A stretch of DNA of 64,000 nucleotides from Erysipelotrichaceae bacterium (GCA_015058845.1 SVBO01000001.1:67934-131933); one strand, 5' to 3'. Shown: positions 17,464 through 26,906, counted from the stretch's first letter. The notes: generated from the sequence alone by a model not told the origin. A program made the numbers and translations.

Positions 17464-19365
17464 ATGGAAAGAAAAGAATTTAAAGCTGAATCTAAGAGAT
17501 TATTAGACTTAATGATCAATTCTATTTATACGCACAAAGAGATCTTCCTACGCGAACTGATCAGTAATGCTAGTGATGCTACTGACAAGCGTTGTTATGT
17601 AGCTCTATCTAACAACGAAGTGATTGATCGCTCTAACCTAAAGATCCATATCGCTGTTGATAAGGTAGCACGTACTATCACGATCAGTGATAATGGTATC
17701 GGTATGGACCAAGAAGCACTAGAGAATAACCTAGGAACTATCGCATCTAGTGATTCTTTCTTATTCAAGAAACAAATGGAAGAGAAAGAAAATACCACTG
17801 AAGATATCGATATCATCGGCCAATTCGGTGTAGGTTTCTACTCAGCCTTCATGGTCGCTAAGCATGTAAGTGTATTAACTAAGATGCATGGTTGTGATCA
17901 AGCATTCCTGTGGGAATCTGATGCTCAAGATGGCTACACTATCTCCTCTGCTACTAAAGAGGAAGTAGGTTCTATTATCACATTAACTTTAAAGGATAAC
18001 ACAGAAGAAGAGCACTATGATGAATTCTTAGAAGAATACAAGATCAAGCAATTAGTCAAGAAGTATTCTGATTATATCCACTATCCGATCACTATGGTAG
18101 TAGAGAAGAATGAATTCGATGAGGAAGGTAATATCACAAGTACTACTAATATCGAAGAAACATTGAACTCTATGGTGCCACTATGGAAGAAGAATAAGAA
18201 TGATATTACAGAAGAAGAATATAATACATTCTATATGGAGAAGTTTGCCGATTATGAAGAACCCCAAAAGGTCATTCATACTAACGTAGAAGGTAACGTA
18301 TCATTCACATCTCTACTATACATCCCATCTCATACACCATATAATTACTATTCACAAGAATATGAGAAAGGCCTACAACTATATAGCCGTGGCGTATTCA
18401 TTATGGACAAGGCAGCAGAACTGATCCCAGAACACTTCCGCTTCGTAAGAGGTCTAGTAGACTCTCAAGATCTATCCTTAAATATCTCCAGAGAAATGCT
18501 ACAACATGACCGTCAACTAAAGATCATCGCATCCCGCATTGAGAAGAAGATCAAATCAGAACTATCTATCATGTTAGCCAATGATCGTGAGAATTACGAG
18601 AAGTTCTGGAGCAACTTCGGTCTACAGATCAAGTATGGTGTCTATAATGACTTCGGGATCCACAAGGAACTATTACAAGACTTATTACTATTCCCATCTT
18701 CTAGAGATAAGAAACTAGTCACACTAGATGAATATGTTACACGTATGAAAGAGGAACAAAAGTATATTTACTTTGCTAGTGGAGAGTCTATTGACAAGAT
18801 CGATCGTCTTCCTCAAACAGAGCGTGTCAAGGATAAGGGATATGAGATCTTATACTTACATGAACATGTAGATGAGTTCGTATTACAGATCATGCGTTCT
18901 TATAAGGATAAGGAATTCAAGAATATCAACCAAGGAGATCTTGATCTAGATACAGAAGAAGAAAAGAAAGAATTACAAGAAAAGAGTGAGAAGAGTCAAG
19001 ACTTATTAACTGCTATCAAAGAGGCTCTTCAAGGTAAGGTAGGAGATGTAGTGATCTCTTCTCGTTTAAAATCTCATCCAGTATGTTTAACTAGCGGTGA
19101 GGGCGTAAGTTTTGAGATGGAGAAGGTATTTGCTGCTATGCCACAAGGAGCACCTGACTTCAAAGCTACTCGTATCTTAGAGATCAATCCAGATCATGCT
19201 ATCTTTAAGGCATTAGAGAAGATCGCTAGTAAGAATGAAGACATGACTTCTTATGCTGAGTTGCTATATAATCAAGCCTTATTGATCGAAGGTTTCTCTA
19301 TTGAAGATCCTATCGCATTCTCTAATCAGATCTGTGATCTAATGATCAAAGCACAAGAGAAATAA
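17464..19365 (+). CDS. htpG: Chaperone HtpG (Hsp90)
   Basis: HtpG is the bacterial Hsp90, an ATP-driven dimeric chaperone in the cytoplasm. The GHKL ATPase motifs are visible: ELISNASDA near residue 36, ISDNGIGMD near 80 and GQFGVGFYSAFMV near 120. The middle domain has the LNISREMLQ signature. At 633 residues the length is typical. AAGGAGG lies 7 bases before the ATG. A perfect promoter and a CIRCE site show heat-shock control by HrcA; in Bacillus subtilis htpG is not a CIRCE gene, so this wiring is lineage-specific. Confidence 0.97.
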   Translation: MERKEFKAESKRLLDLMINSIYTHKEIFLRELISNASDATDKRCYVALSNNEVIDRSNLKIHIAVDKVARTITISDNGIGMDQEALENNLGTIASSDSFLFKKQMEEKENTTEDIDIIGQFGVGFYSAFMVAKHVSVLTKMHGCDQAFLWESDAQDGYTISSATKEEVGSIITLTLKDNTEEEHYDEFLEEYKIKQLVKKYSDYIHYPITMVVEKNEFDEEGNITSTTNIEETLNSMVPLWKKNKNDITEEEYNTFYMEKFADYEEPQKVIHTNVEGNVSFTSLLYIPSHTPYNYYSQEYEKGLQLYSRGVFIMDKAAELIPEHFRFVRGLVDSQDLSLNISREMLQHDRQLKIIASRIEKKIKSELSIMLANDRENYEKFWSNFGLQIKYGVYNDFGIHKELLQDLLLFPSSRDKKLVTLDEYVTRMKEEQKYIYFASGESIDKIDRLPQTERVKDKGYEILYLHEHVDEFVLQIMRSYKDKEFKNINQGDLDLDTEEEKKELQEKSEKSQDLLTAIKEALQGKVGDVVISSRLKSHPVCLTSGEGVSFEMEKVFAAMPQGAPDFKATRILEINPDHAIFKALEKIASKNEDMTSYAELLYNQALLIEGFSIEDPIAFSNQICDLMIKAQEK

Positions 19366-19377
19366 CAAAAGTTTCCG

Positions 19378-19400
19378 AAAAGGTCGAAAGACCTTTTTTA
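19378..19400 (+). terminator. Terminator of htpG
   Basis: AAGGTC-GAAA-GACCTT hairpin with a GAAA loop, followed by a T tract. Confidence 0.9.
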
Positions 19401-19455
19401 CTTTCCTAAATAATGGTAGAATTGTAATAATTGATATATCTAAAGGAGGATGGAT

Positions 19456-20823
19456 ATGCTTACTAATAAGTCTCGTTCTATCGATATGATCGATGGACCA
19501 TTACTTCAAAATATCTTTCTATTTGCTGTACCATTAATGCTGACACAGTTCCTAGCGATCTTATTCAATGCCGCTGATACTATCGTAGTAGGTAAGTTTG
19601 CAGGAGATCTAGCGTTAGCAGCAGTGGGAGCTACAGGGGCTCTATGTAACCTATTAGTCTCTTTATTTAATGGATTAAGTATGGGTACTAATGTAGTCAT
19701 TGCTCGTTTACTAGGCAGTAATGATGAGGAAAGAGTCCATCGAGCTGTTCATACCTCTTTAACGATCGCTATGGTAGGAGGGATCCTCTTAGCTATTACT
19801 GGATTATTCTTATCTAAACCTATGTTACATATCATGGCTACTCCTGAGGATATCATTGATCTAAGTGCCTTATATATGCGTATCTACTTTATAGGAACTA
19901 TCCCACTAGTGATCTATAACTTTGGAGCTGCGATCCTAAGATCTAAAGGAGATACTAAGAGACCTCTATTTTTCTTAGCTTTTAGTGGTGTATTGAATGT
20001 TGTATTGAACTTGATCTTCGTTATTCCACTTCAAATGAGTGTAGCGGGTGTTGCGTTAGCCACTGCGATCTCTCAAACAGTTGCTGCTATCCTAGTTTGT
20101 AAAACTCTTATGAATGAGAGCGATGCTACGAATTTAGATCTTCACAAGTTAGCGATCGATAAGGAGATCGCTTTAGATATCCTACGTATCGGTGTACCTG
20201 CTGGTATTCAGAGTATGGTGTATTCCCTAAGTAATGTCGTGATCCAATCTAGTATCAATTCCTTTGATTCTTCTGTTATCGTGGCTGGTAATAGTGCGGG
20301 AGGGAATATCGAAGGCTTCGTATATATCGGTCTATTTGGTTTCTCTAATGCTGCTATCACATTTACTAGTCAGAATGTGGGTGCTAAGAGATATGAGCGT
20401 ATCAAGAAGATCATGCTTACTACCATGATGTTAGTTCTGATCTTTGGTAGTATATTAAGTTTTGGTGTATGTTACTTTGGTGAGTTCTTCTTGAGCTTCT
20501 ATACAAATGAACCATTAGTAGTTGAAGTGGGAATGATCCGTTTACTATATGTAGCAGGACCACTTGTACTAAATGGGATCCTAGATATCTTCGTATCTTC
20601 TATGCGTGGTATGGGATATTCTACTCTACCAACTGTACTTATGTTACTTGGTATCTGTGGAGTAAGATTAACTTGGATCTGGACTGTCTTCCCTCTTTAT
20701 AAGACATTAGAAATGATCTATGTATGTTATCCTCTAAGTTGGACGATCACAAGTATCATTCTTGGTATCTTATGGTACTTTAGTCATCGTAAGACGCTTC
20801 GTGAAGCTTCTGTAGGTTGTTAG
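19456..20823 (+). CDS. MATE family efflux transporter (copy 1)
   Basis: This protein of about 455 residues has about twelve hydrophobic segments and the MATE pattern of two homologous halves. Examples are PLMLTQFLAILFNAADTIVV near the start, and GAAILRSKGDTKRP and LDIFVSSMRGMGYST in the equivalent halves. Members export drugs or metabolites in exchange for Na+ or H+. The ATG at 19456 is 6 bases after GGAGG; the ATG two codons upstream overlaps it. A close paralogue follows in the same orientation, and each copy has its own terminator. Confidence 0.93.
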   Translation: MLTNKSRSIDMIDGPLLQNIFLFAVPLMLTQFLAILFNAADTIVVGKFAGDLALAAVGATGALCNLLVSLFNGLSMGTNVVIARLLGSNDEERVHRAVHTSLTIAMVGGILLAITGLFLSKPMLHIMATPEDIIDLSALYMRIYFIGTIPLVIYNFGAAILRSKGDTKRPLFFLAFSGVLNVVLNLIFVIPLQMSVAGVALATAISQTVAAILVCKTLMNESDATNLDLHKLAIDKEIALDILRIGVPAGIQSMVYSLSNVVIQSSINSFDSSVIVAGNSAGGNIEGFVYIGLFGFSNAAITFTSQNVGAKRYERIKKIMLTTMMLVLIFGSILSFGVCYFGEFFLSFYTNEPLVVEVGMIRLLYVAGPLVLNGILDIFVSSMRGMGYSTLPTVLMLLGICGVRLTWIWTVFPLYKTLEMIYVCYPLSWTITSIILGILWYFSHRKTLREASVGC

Positions 20824-20829
20824 TCTATG

Positions 20830-20862
20830 GCCTTGTTCTTTCTATAAGAGCAAGGCTTTTTT
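20830..20862 (+). terminator. Terminator after MATE copy 1
   Basis: Stem GCCTTG/CAAGGC with an inner TCT/AGA pairing, followed by TTTTTT. Confidence 0.85.
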
Positions 20863-20948
20863 GTAGTAAACATCTTCGAAAAGTCTTTTTCTCTTTTCTA
20901 TTTAGTGTTATTATTGTAATAATAAGAAGTAATTGGTGGTGGTAATAT

Positions 20949-22313
20949 ATGTCTTCAAAGAATACTCAAACTGTAGATATGATCAATGGATCTTTACTAA
21001 AGAATACTATTATATTTGCTGTTCCTTTGATGCTGACTCAGTTCTTATCTATTCTATTCAATGCAGCAGATACGATCGTTGTTGGTAAGTTTGCTGGTGA
21101 GATCGCTTTGGCTGCAGTAGGGGCTACTGGTTCTTTGTGTTTCTTACTGACTTCTTTATTTAATGGTCTTAGTATTGGTAGTAATGTTGTTATTGCTAGG
21201 GCTTTTGGTAGTAATGATGAGGAAAGGATCCATAAGGCTGTACATACTGCTATGATGATTGCTATCATTGGAGGTATCTGCTTAGCTATAGTTGGTTTCT
21301 TTATTGCTAGACCTATGTTACAGATCATGTCTACTCCAGCTGATATTATTGATCTAAGTGTATTATATATGCGTATATACTTTGTAGGAGCTATCTTCAT
21401 GGTTATTTATAACTTTGGTGCTTCTATTCTAAGATCTAAGGGAGATACTAAGCGTCCTCTATATTTCTTAACGATCAGTGGTGTGATCAATGTTGTATTG
21501 AACTTGATCTTTGTGATTCCTCTTCAAATGAGTGTAGCGGGTGTTGCGTTAGCGACTGCTATTGCTCAATTAGTGGCTTCTGTATTGGTGTGTAGAACGT
21601 TGATGAATGAGAATGATGCGACTCGTTTAGAGTTAAATAAGTTAGCGATCGATAAGAGTATTGCTTTAGATATCATTCGTATTGGTGTTCCTGCTGGTAT
21701 TCAGGGTATGATGTTCTCTTTAAGTAATGTTGTCATTCAATCTAGTATCAATTCCTTTGATTCTTCTATTATTGTAGCTGGTAATAGTGCTGGTGCAAAT
21801 ATTGAGAACTTTGTGTATATTGGTATGATCGGGTTCATGAATGCTACTATCACATTTACAAGTCAGAATATTGGGGCTGGTAGATTGGATAGAGTTAAGA
21901 AGATCTTATGGACTAATATGTGGTTAACGATCGTTTCTGGTGTACTACTTGGTGCAGGTGTTTGGTACTTTGGTGAGTTCTTGTTAGGGTTCTATACGGA
22001 TGAGTCTATTGTAGTGGAAGTGGGTATGATCAGATTGTTATGGGTAGCACTTCCTATTGCTTTAAATGGTATACTTGATATCTTCGTTTCTTCTATGCGT
22101 GGTATGGGATATTCTACGATTCCTACTGTTATGATGTTGATCGGTATTTGTGGTGTGAGATTACTATGGTTATGGACTGTTTTCCCTATGAATAGAACAT
22201 TAGAAGTGATCTATATGTGTTTCCCTGTGAGTTGGACTGTTACTAGTATTATTCAGGGTATTATGTGGTTGTATTGTCATCATAAGTTATTGAAGTCTCA
22301 TGTGAATGCTTAA
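20949..22313 (+). CDS. MATE family efflux transporter (copy 2)
   Basis: This paralogue aligns with the preceding MATE protein along its whole length, including FAVPLMLTQFLSILFNAADT, GASILRSKGDTKRP and FVSSMRGMGYST. The pair clearly arose by tandem duplication. Differences cluster in loops and in membrane segments near the C-terminus, so substrate range may have diverged. The region before it has a GGTGGTGG purine-rich stretch as a weak ribosome site. The physiological substrate is unknown. Confidence 0.93.
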   Translation: MSSKNTQTVDMINGSLLKNTIIFAVPLMLTQFLSILFNAADTIVVGKFAGEIALAAVGATGSLCFLLTSLFNGLSIGSNVVIARAFGSNDEERIHKAVHTAMMIAIIGGICLAIVGFFIARPMLQIMSTPADIIDLSVLYMRIYFVGAIFMVIYNFGASILRSKGDTKRPLYFLTISGVINVVLNLIFVIPLQMSVAGVALATAIAQLVASVLVCRTLMNENDATRLELNKLAIDKSIALDIIRIGVPAGIQGMMFSLSNVVIQSSINSFDSSIIVAGNSAGANIENFVYIGMIGFMNATITFTSQNIGAGRLDRVKKILWTNMWLTIVSGVLLGAGVWYFGEFLLGFYTDESIVVEVGMIRLLWVALPIALNGILDIFVSSMRGMGYSTIPTVMMLIGICGVRLLWLWTVFPMNRTLEVIYMCFPVSWTVTSIIQGIMWLYCHHKLLKSHVNA

Positions 22314-22340
22314 CCTCTGTTTAGACAGAGGTTTTCTTTT
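22312..22340 (+). terminator. Terminator after MATE copy 2
   Basis: Hairpin AACCTCTG-TTTA-GACAGAGGTT, partly overlapping the stop codon, followed by TTCTTTT. Confidence 0.85.
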
Positions 22341-22349
22341 TGGGTAATT

Positions 22350-22377
22350 TAAAAGGCTCCTTTCGGAACCTTTTCAT
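22350..22377 (-). terminator. Terminator of metG
   Basis: On the minus strand, AAAAGGTTCC-GAAA-GGAGCCTTTT closes the metG unit, facing the MATE terminator. Confidence 0.75.
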
Positions 22378-22380
22378 TTC

Positions 22381-24318
22381 TTATAGAACACTTACACCAT
22401 TAGGCATAGCCTTAGCAGGAGAAACAATACTTAATTCACTATCATCCTCAGTAGCAGCACTTAAGATCATACCTTGAGACTCAACACCACGTAACATTCT
22501 AGGTGCTAAGTTAACAATAGCACATACTTGCTTACCTACTAATTCCTCTGGCTTATAGAACTTCGCAATACCACTAACGATCTGTCTCTTCTCATATCCA
22601 AAGTCTAGTTGGAATACTAATAACTTATCTGCCTTTGGATGCTTCTCACAAGATAATACAGTAGCCACACGAATATCTAACTTTGCAAAATCATCATACA
22701 CGATCTCAGCCTTAGGCTCGGGCTTCTTCACTGTCTCTTCCTTCTTAGCAGTCTCAGCATGGATCTTCTCTAAAGTCTCAGCAGCGTCTAAACGAGCAAA
22801 TAAGATCTCTGGCTTCTCACAAACCTTAGTATGATCTTCTAAACCACCAAATGTAGTAATAGACTCATAACTACGAGCAGAAGTATTTAATTGATCTAAG
22901 ATCTTCTCAGCTGTATCTGGCATAAACGCACGTAGTAATACAGCCGCAATACGAATACTCTCTAATAAGTTATATAGAACAGTTTGTAAACGAGGCTTAT
23001 TCTCTTCACTCTTAGCCAATACCCAAGGAGCAGTCTCATCGATATACTTATTACTTCTACGTAATAGATCAAAGATCACATCGATTGCATCAGCCACACG
23101 AAGATCCTTCATCTTAGCTTCTACTAAAGCAGGAGTAGCCTTAGCAAGAGAGATCAATTCCTCATCAAAGTCTCCTACCACATTTGTATTCACCACTTCT
23201 CCACCAAAGTACTTATTAGACATTGAGATAGTACGATTTACTAGATTACCTAAGATATTCGCTAGATCAGAGTTGATACGTTCGATCACTAGATCATATG
23301 TGATAGTACCATCTTGCGCAAATGGCATCTCATGTAATGCGAAATATCTAACAGCATCTACCCCAAAGAATCTAACAAGATCTTCTCCATAGATCACATT
23401 ACCCTTAGACTTACTCATCTTACCATCACCCACTAATAACCAAGGATGACCAAATACCTTCTTAGGAAGAGGAATATCTAGAGCCATCAACATAATAGGC
23501 CAATATAAAGTATGGAAACGTAAGATATCTTTACCAATTAGATGCACATCAGCAGGCCAATACTTCTTGAACTCTTCACTATGATTACCATCTACATCAT
23601 ATCCAATTTGAGTAATATAGTTAGAAAGAGCATCGATCCATACATATGTAACATGACGATCATCAAATTCTACAGGAACGCCCCATTTAAAAGAGGAACG
23701 AGATACACACAGATCTTGTAGACCTGGTTTCAAGAAGTTATTGATCATTTCATTCTTACGAGATTCTGGTTGGATGAACTCTGGATTCTCTTCGATATGT
23801 TTGATCAAACGATCTGTATAGTTACTTAGCTTAAAGAAATATGCTTCTTCTTTAGCCTTCTCTACAGGACGACCACAGTCAGGACAATTCCCTTCTACTA
23901 ATTGAGACTCTGTCCAGAATGATTCACATGGTTTACAGTATAGACCCTCATATTCTCCCTTATAGATATCTCCTTGATCATATAATTTCTTGAAGATCTT
24001 TTGAACTTGTCTTTTATGATGGGCATCCGTAGTTCTACCGAAACGATCATAACTAGTATTCATTAGATCCCAGTTAGCTCTCACTTGACCAGCTACACCA
24101 TCTACGAATTCTTGTGGTGTGATGCCAGCTGCTTTAGCCTTATCTTCGATCTTTTGACCATGTTCATCTGTTCCTGTTAAGAAGAACACATCATAGCCTG
24201 TTTCTCTTTTGTAACGTGCTAGTGCATCTGCTAAGATGATCTCATAGGTATTACCAATATGAGGTCTACCAGATGTGTAAGCGATAGCGGTTGTAATATA
24301 GTACTTTTCTTTACTCAT
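22381..24318 (-). CDS. metG: Methionyl-tRNA synthetase
   Basis: MetG charges tRNA-Met. The class I signature SGRPHIGNTYE is near residue 20 and KMSKSKGN near 303. A zinc-knuckle region with CKPCESFW and CPDCGRP lies between them. Residues from about 540 on (KLDIRVATVLSCEKHPKADK) form the EMAP/Trbp111 tRNA-binding domain, giving the long 645-residue form found in many Firmicutes. AAGGAGG lies 6-8 bases before the ATG. Transcription is controlled by a T-box leader upstream. Confidence 0.97.
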   Translation of the reverse strand: MSKEKYYITTAIAYTSGRPHIGNTYEIILADALARYKRETGYDVFFLTGTDEHGQKIEDKAKAAGITPQEFVDGVAGQVRANWDLMNTSYDRFGRTTDAHHKRQVQKIFKKLYDQGDIYKGEYEGLYCKPCESFWTESQLVEGNCPDCGRPVEKAKEEAYFFKLSNYTDRLIKHIEENPEFIQPESRKNEMINNFLKPGLQDLCVSRSSFKWGVPVEFDDRHVTYVWIDALSNYITQIGYDVDGNHSEEFKKYWPADVHLIGKDILRFHTLYWPIMLMALDIPLPKKVFGHPWLLVGDGKMSKSKGNVIYGEDLVRFFGVDAVRYFALHEMPFAQDGTITYDLVIERINSDLANILGNLVNRTISMSNKYFGGEVVNTNVVGDFDEELISLAKATPALVEAKMKDLRVADAIDVIFDLLRRSNKYIDETAPWVLAKSEENKPRLQTVLYNLLESIRIAAVLLRAFMPDTAEKILDQLNTSARSYESITTFGGLEDHTKVCEKPEILFARLDAAETLEKIHAETAKKEETVKKPEPKAEIVYDDFAKLDIRVATVLSCEKHPKADKLLVFQLDFGYEKRQIVSGIAKFYKPEELVGKQVCAIVNLAPRMLRGVESQGMILSAATEDDSELSIVSPAKAMPNGVSVL

Positions 24319-24336
24319 AATCTTCCTCCTTTATAC

Positions 24337-24570
24337 AAATAAAAGCGCCCTATCTAAGGACGCTTATCACGTGGTACCACCTTAGTTCGTATACAGGATC
24401 TCCATATACGCACTTCATTCTCTAATAACGGCAGAGTCCGTGTTTGCCTACCTATCGACAAACCAGTTCCAAGACCATGTTCTCATTGTATCCCTATAGT
24501 GTCACACCCACCCACTACTCTCTAGAAAGGACTCCAATAATACTCTTCTCTTCATCACTTTTACTTATTA
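24337..24570 (-). promoter_or_regulatory. T-box riboswitch leader of metG
   Basis: This element accounts for most of the gene-free stretch 24319-24752. On the minus strand the leader carries an AGTA-type stem I loop region, the conserved AAGGTGGTACCACG T-box (about 24365-24383) and a terminator stem AGCGTCC/GGGCGCT (24344-24364) followed by TTTTATTT. The T-box pairs with the CCA end of uncharged tRNA to form the antiterminator. An ATG at 24486-24484, in the ACA-ATG-AGA context within stem I, is a plausible methionine specifier codon; its exact loop position needs folding. Confidence 0.92.
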
Positions 24571-24599
24571 ATTATATTGAATCTAGCCACTTTTGTAAA
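24571..24599 (-). promoter_or_regulatory. Promoter of the metG T-box leader
   Basis: TTTACA (24599-24594), 17 bases, then perfect TATAAT (24576-24571) on the minus strand, directly before the T-box leader. Confidence 0.8.
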
Positions 24600-24700
24600 G
24601 CCTTATTTTAAAACACGCCCCATAACACACCAATAACCAATAAAATAACAGAAAAGTATCAGAAATGTATCATATTCCTTACATATTCTCCTTTTTTCTT

Positions 24701-24729
24701 TTGCGTACTCCTTTAAATTAGTATATAAT
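24701..24729 (+). promoter_or_regulatory. Promoter of the XpaC-LemA-TPM operon
   Basis: TTGCGT (24701-24706), 17 bases, TATAAT (24724-24729), followed by ATGGAGG and the first gene of the operon. Confidence 0.65.
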
Positions 24730-24752
24730 AAATAAGATGGAGGTAATGATTC

Positions 24753-25415
24753 ATGGAGAAAAAGATCAGACAAGAAAAACCATCCGCTAAACCATATTAC
24801 GCCGTATCGGTACTATGGATCTTAGCAGCAGCATTCTTACCAATGCACAAAAGCTTCACATACATTATACTAGTGATCCTTTCTATTGCACTATACATAG
24901 GTCTTAAGAAAGTATTACCTAAAGAGTATGAAGAGATCATCATGGAGATCTCTGAAACAGGTAATCCTGAATACGATCTAATGCTAAGAGAAGCAGATAA
25001 GAATACGAATGAGCTTATCGCTTGTGCTAATGAGATCCAAGATCCACAAACAAAAGAGGGACTATTATCTATTGCCTCTAAGAGTGAAGCGATCTTATCT
25101 TATCTTACAAAACATCCAGAACTTATCTCTAAATACAGAAAGTTCTTTAATTACTATCTACCCACAACTCTCAAGTTGATCAAGAGCTATGTACATTACA
25201 AATCACTACCGATCCAAGAAGATAACATTCAAAAGGCTAGTAAACAGATCGAAGATGCTATACCGATGTTAGATAGCACATTCTCTAGTTTATATAACTC
25301 ATTATTCGATAAGCAAACTATCGATGTTACTACTGAGTTAAGTGCCTTTGAGAATATCTCTGATCTAGATATCAATATCAAAGATGAGGGGGTGTCTATC
25401 TATGAAACTAAGTAA
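24753..25415 (+). CDS. XpaC-like (5-bromo-4-chloroindolyl phosphate hydrolysis family) membrane protein
   Basis: The N-terminal half has two closely spaced hydrophobic segments (about residues 18-55), then a cytoplasmic helical domain. The segment ISKYRKFFNYYLPTTLKLI is the signature stretch of the XpaC family, whose biochemical role is unclear despite its name. In other Firmicutes XpaC is usually paired with TelA; here the partners are a LemA-like and a TPM-domain protein. TGGAGG lies about 9 bases before the ATG. The stop overlaps the next start by 14 bases, indicating coupling. Confidence 0.75.
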   Translation: MEKKIRQEKPSAKPYYAVSVLWILAAAFLPMHKSFTYIILVILSIALYIGLKKVLPKEYEEIIMEISETGNPEYDLMLREADKNTNELIACANEIQDPQTKEGLLSIASKSEAILSYLTKHPELISKYRKFFNYYLPTTLKLIKSYVHYKSLPIQEDNIQKASKQIEDAIPMLDSTFSSLYNSLFDKQTIDVTTELSAFENISDLDINIKDEGVSIYETK

Positions 25416-25965
25416 CTATCATGTAGCACGTATCCTAATGATCGTAGTGATCATAGCTTCCGTGATCTTAGGAAATATGCGATCTATGAACCAAGAGACA
25501 CAGAAGATCTTAGAGATCTTTGAAGTAGGAGAAGATAAAGATGGACTATCTGCTCGAAACGACTTGTTAGATCGTTGTAATGATTCTATGAATATGTTAT
25601 CACTAGCTAATCGATATAATTACTCTAGTGATCCTGTAATAGAATTAAATGATATTTCTGCTGAAATGAAGATGTTACTATCACAAGCCTCTTTAAAGAA
25701 TATCAATAAGTTGGCTGAATTAAACAGTGAACTTACTAATATCTTCGATAGTGTATATAGTGAATTAAAAACAAAGATCTCTAAAGAAACAGATCGGAAG
25801 TTATTAACAGGTCTATATGATGATTTCCATTCTACTGGTAATATCTTATCTCGTTCTGATTATAACCAAGCTGCTTTAGAGTATAACGAATTAGCTCAGA
25901 GCTTTCCAAACAATATCTTATCTTTATTTAATAGATCACAGCGCTTAACGCTGTTGGGAGAATAG
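25402..25965 (+). CDS. LemA-like membrane-anchored helical protein
   Basis: One N-terminal membrane segment (ILMIVVIIASVILGN) is followed by a helical domain. The C-terminal stretch YNQAALEYNELAQSFPNNIL matches the LemA pattern, in which Asn-rich YN repeats lead into a FPxN motif. LemA proteins often sit beside TPM-domain (YgcG) proteins, as here. The ATG at 25402 is chosen because GAGGGGGTG lies 7 bases upstream; the longer frame starts inside that site. It overlaps the XpaC-like gene. Homology is distant, so the family call is moderate. Confidence 0.6.
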   Translation: MKLSNYHVARILMIVVIIASVILGNMRSMNQETQKILEIFEVGEDKDGLSARNDLLDRCNDSMNMLSLANRYNYSSDPVIELNDISAEMKMLLSQASLKNINKLAELNSELTNIFDSVYSELKTKISKETDRKLLTGLYDDFHSTGNILSRSDYNQAALEYNELAQSFPNNILSLFNRSQRLTLLGE

Positions 25966-25968
25966 AAA

Positions 25969-26856
25969 ATGCGTAAATTATTTAAATCATTCTTATTTAT
26001 AACATTATTATTATCATTCATTACTGCTGTATCAGCTAACATCCAAGTACCTACTCCTCAAGAAAATACTTGGGTTCATGACTATGCGAATGTCATTAGT
26101 GATGCACAAGAACAAGCGATCAATGAGAAATGTGATGAGCTTGATGTGAAGGGATATGCTCAGTTGAATATTGTTACTGTTGAGTTCTTAGATGGCAATA
26201 GTGTGACTGATTATGGTACTACTCTATTCAATGAATGGGGGATCGGTGATGAGGAATCTAACAATGGTGTATTGATCTTATTATCTGTAGGAGATCGTGA
26301 ATTAGGGTTCATGCAAGGTAAAGGACTAGAAACTATTCTTCCTAGTTCTGATCTTGGTACTATGGCTGATGAAGTAGCTGTTCCTCTTATGAGTGAGGAT
26401 AACTATGCAGATGGTCTAGTGGCTTATGCAGATGCGATCCATACTCATTTAATGGATTATCATAATGATGATGAAGTGATTCCTAGTGAACCTGTTTCTG
26501 ATGAAGTATTAGCGCAACAATACTATGATGAATTTATGGATGGTGTTAAGAAAACATTATTATACTTTGTCTTATTCGTTGTATTCATTGTAGTTGCATT
26601 CCAATTCATTCTATTTGCTACAGCTAGATTTGGTAGAAGATATCATCGCCCTTATGTAGACAGCAGAACGATCCACCATGGTCGTCCTGTACACCGTCAC
26701 ACATCTTCTAGCAGACCAGCACCACGTCCATCTAGATCATTCTCTAGTAGTTCTAGTCGTAGTTCTAGTCCTTCTCGCAGTAGTTCTTCTCGTTCTTCTA
26801 GTAGAAGTAATGGAGGCGGAAGTACTCGTGGTAGTGGCGGAAGTCGTAAGTTCTAA
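25969..26856 (+). CDS. TPM-domain (YgcG-like) protein with serine/arginine-rich tail
   Basis: A signal peptide (about residues 1-23, ending AVSA) is followed by a TPM domain with WVHDYANVISD, LNIVTVEFLDG and NGVLILLSVGDRELG. A membrane segment (about 190-215) comes next. The last 60 or so residues are a low-complexity tail rich in Ser, Arg and Gly, ending GGSTRGSGGSRKF. This is the YgcG layout: an extracytoplasmic TPM domain, one membrane span and a basic flexible tail. The function is poorly defined; related TPM proteins act in photosystem repair or phosphatase-like roles. It starts 3 bases after the LemA-like gene. Confidence 0.82.
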   Translation: MRKLFKSFLFITLLLSFITAVSANIQVPTPQENTWVHDYANVISDAQEQAINEKCDELDVKGYAQLNIVTVEFLDGNSVTDYGTTLFNEWGIGDEESNNGVLILLSVGDRELGFMQGKGLETILPSSDLGTMADEVAVPLMSEDNYADGLVAYADAIHTHLMDYHNDDEVIPSEPVSDEVLAQQYYDEFMDGVKKTLLYFVLFVVFIVVAFQFILFATARFGRRYHRPYVDSRTIHHGRPVHRHTSSSRPAPRPSRSFSSSSSRSSSPSRSSSSRSSSRSNGGGSTRGSGGSRKF

Positions 26857-26869
26857 TGTATAGATAAGT

Positions 26870-26905
26870 AAAGGCTATGTTCATTTCGAACATAGCCTAT
26901 TTTAA
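26870..26905. terminator. Bidirectional terminator between the TPM gene and rsmI
   Basis: Stem AGGCTATGTTC/GAACATAGCCT around ATTTC (26872-26898) with T-rich flanks on both strands, between convergent genes. Confidence 0.88.
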
Positions 26906-26906
26906 T

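Noticed and set aside
26678-26863. Plus-strand open frame in the TPM gene tail
   Set aside because: It is an out-of-frame reading of the Ser/Arg-rich low-complexity tail and gives a meaningless Val/Leu repeat.
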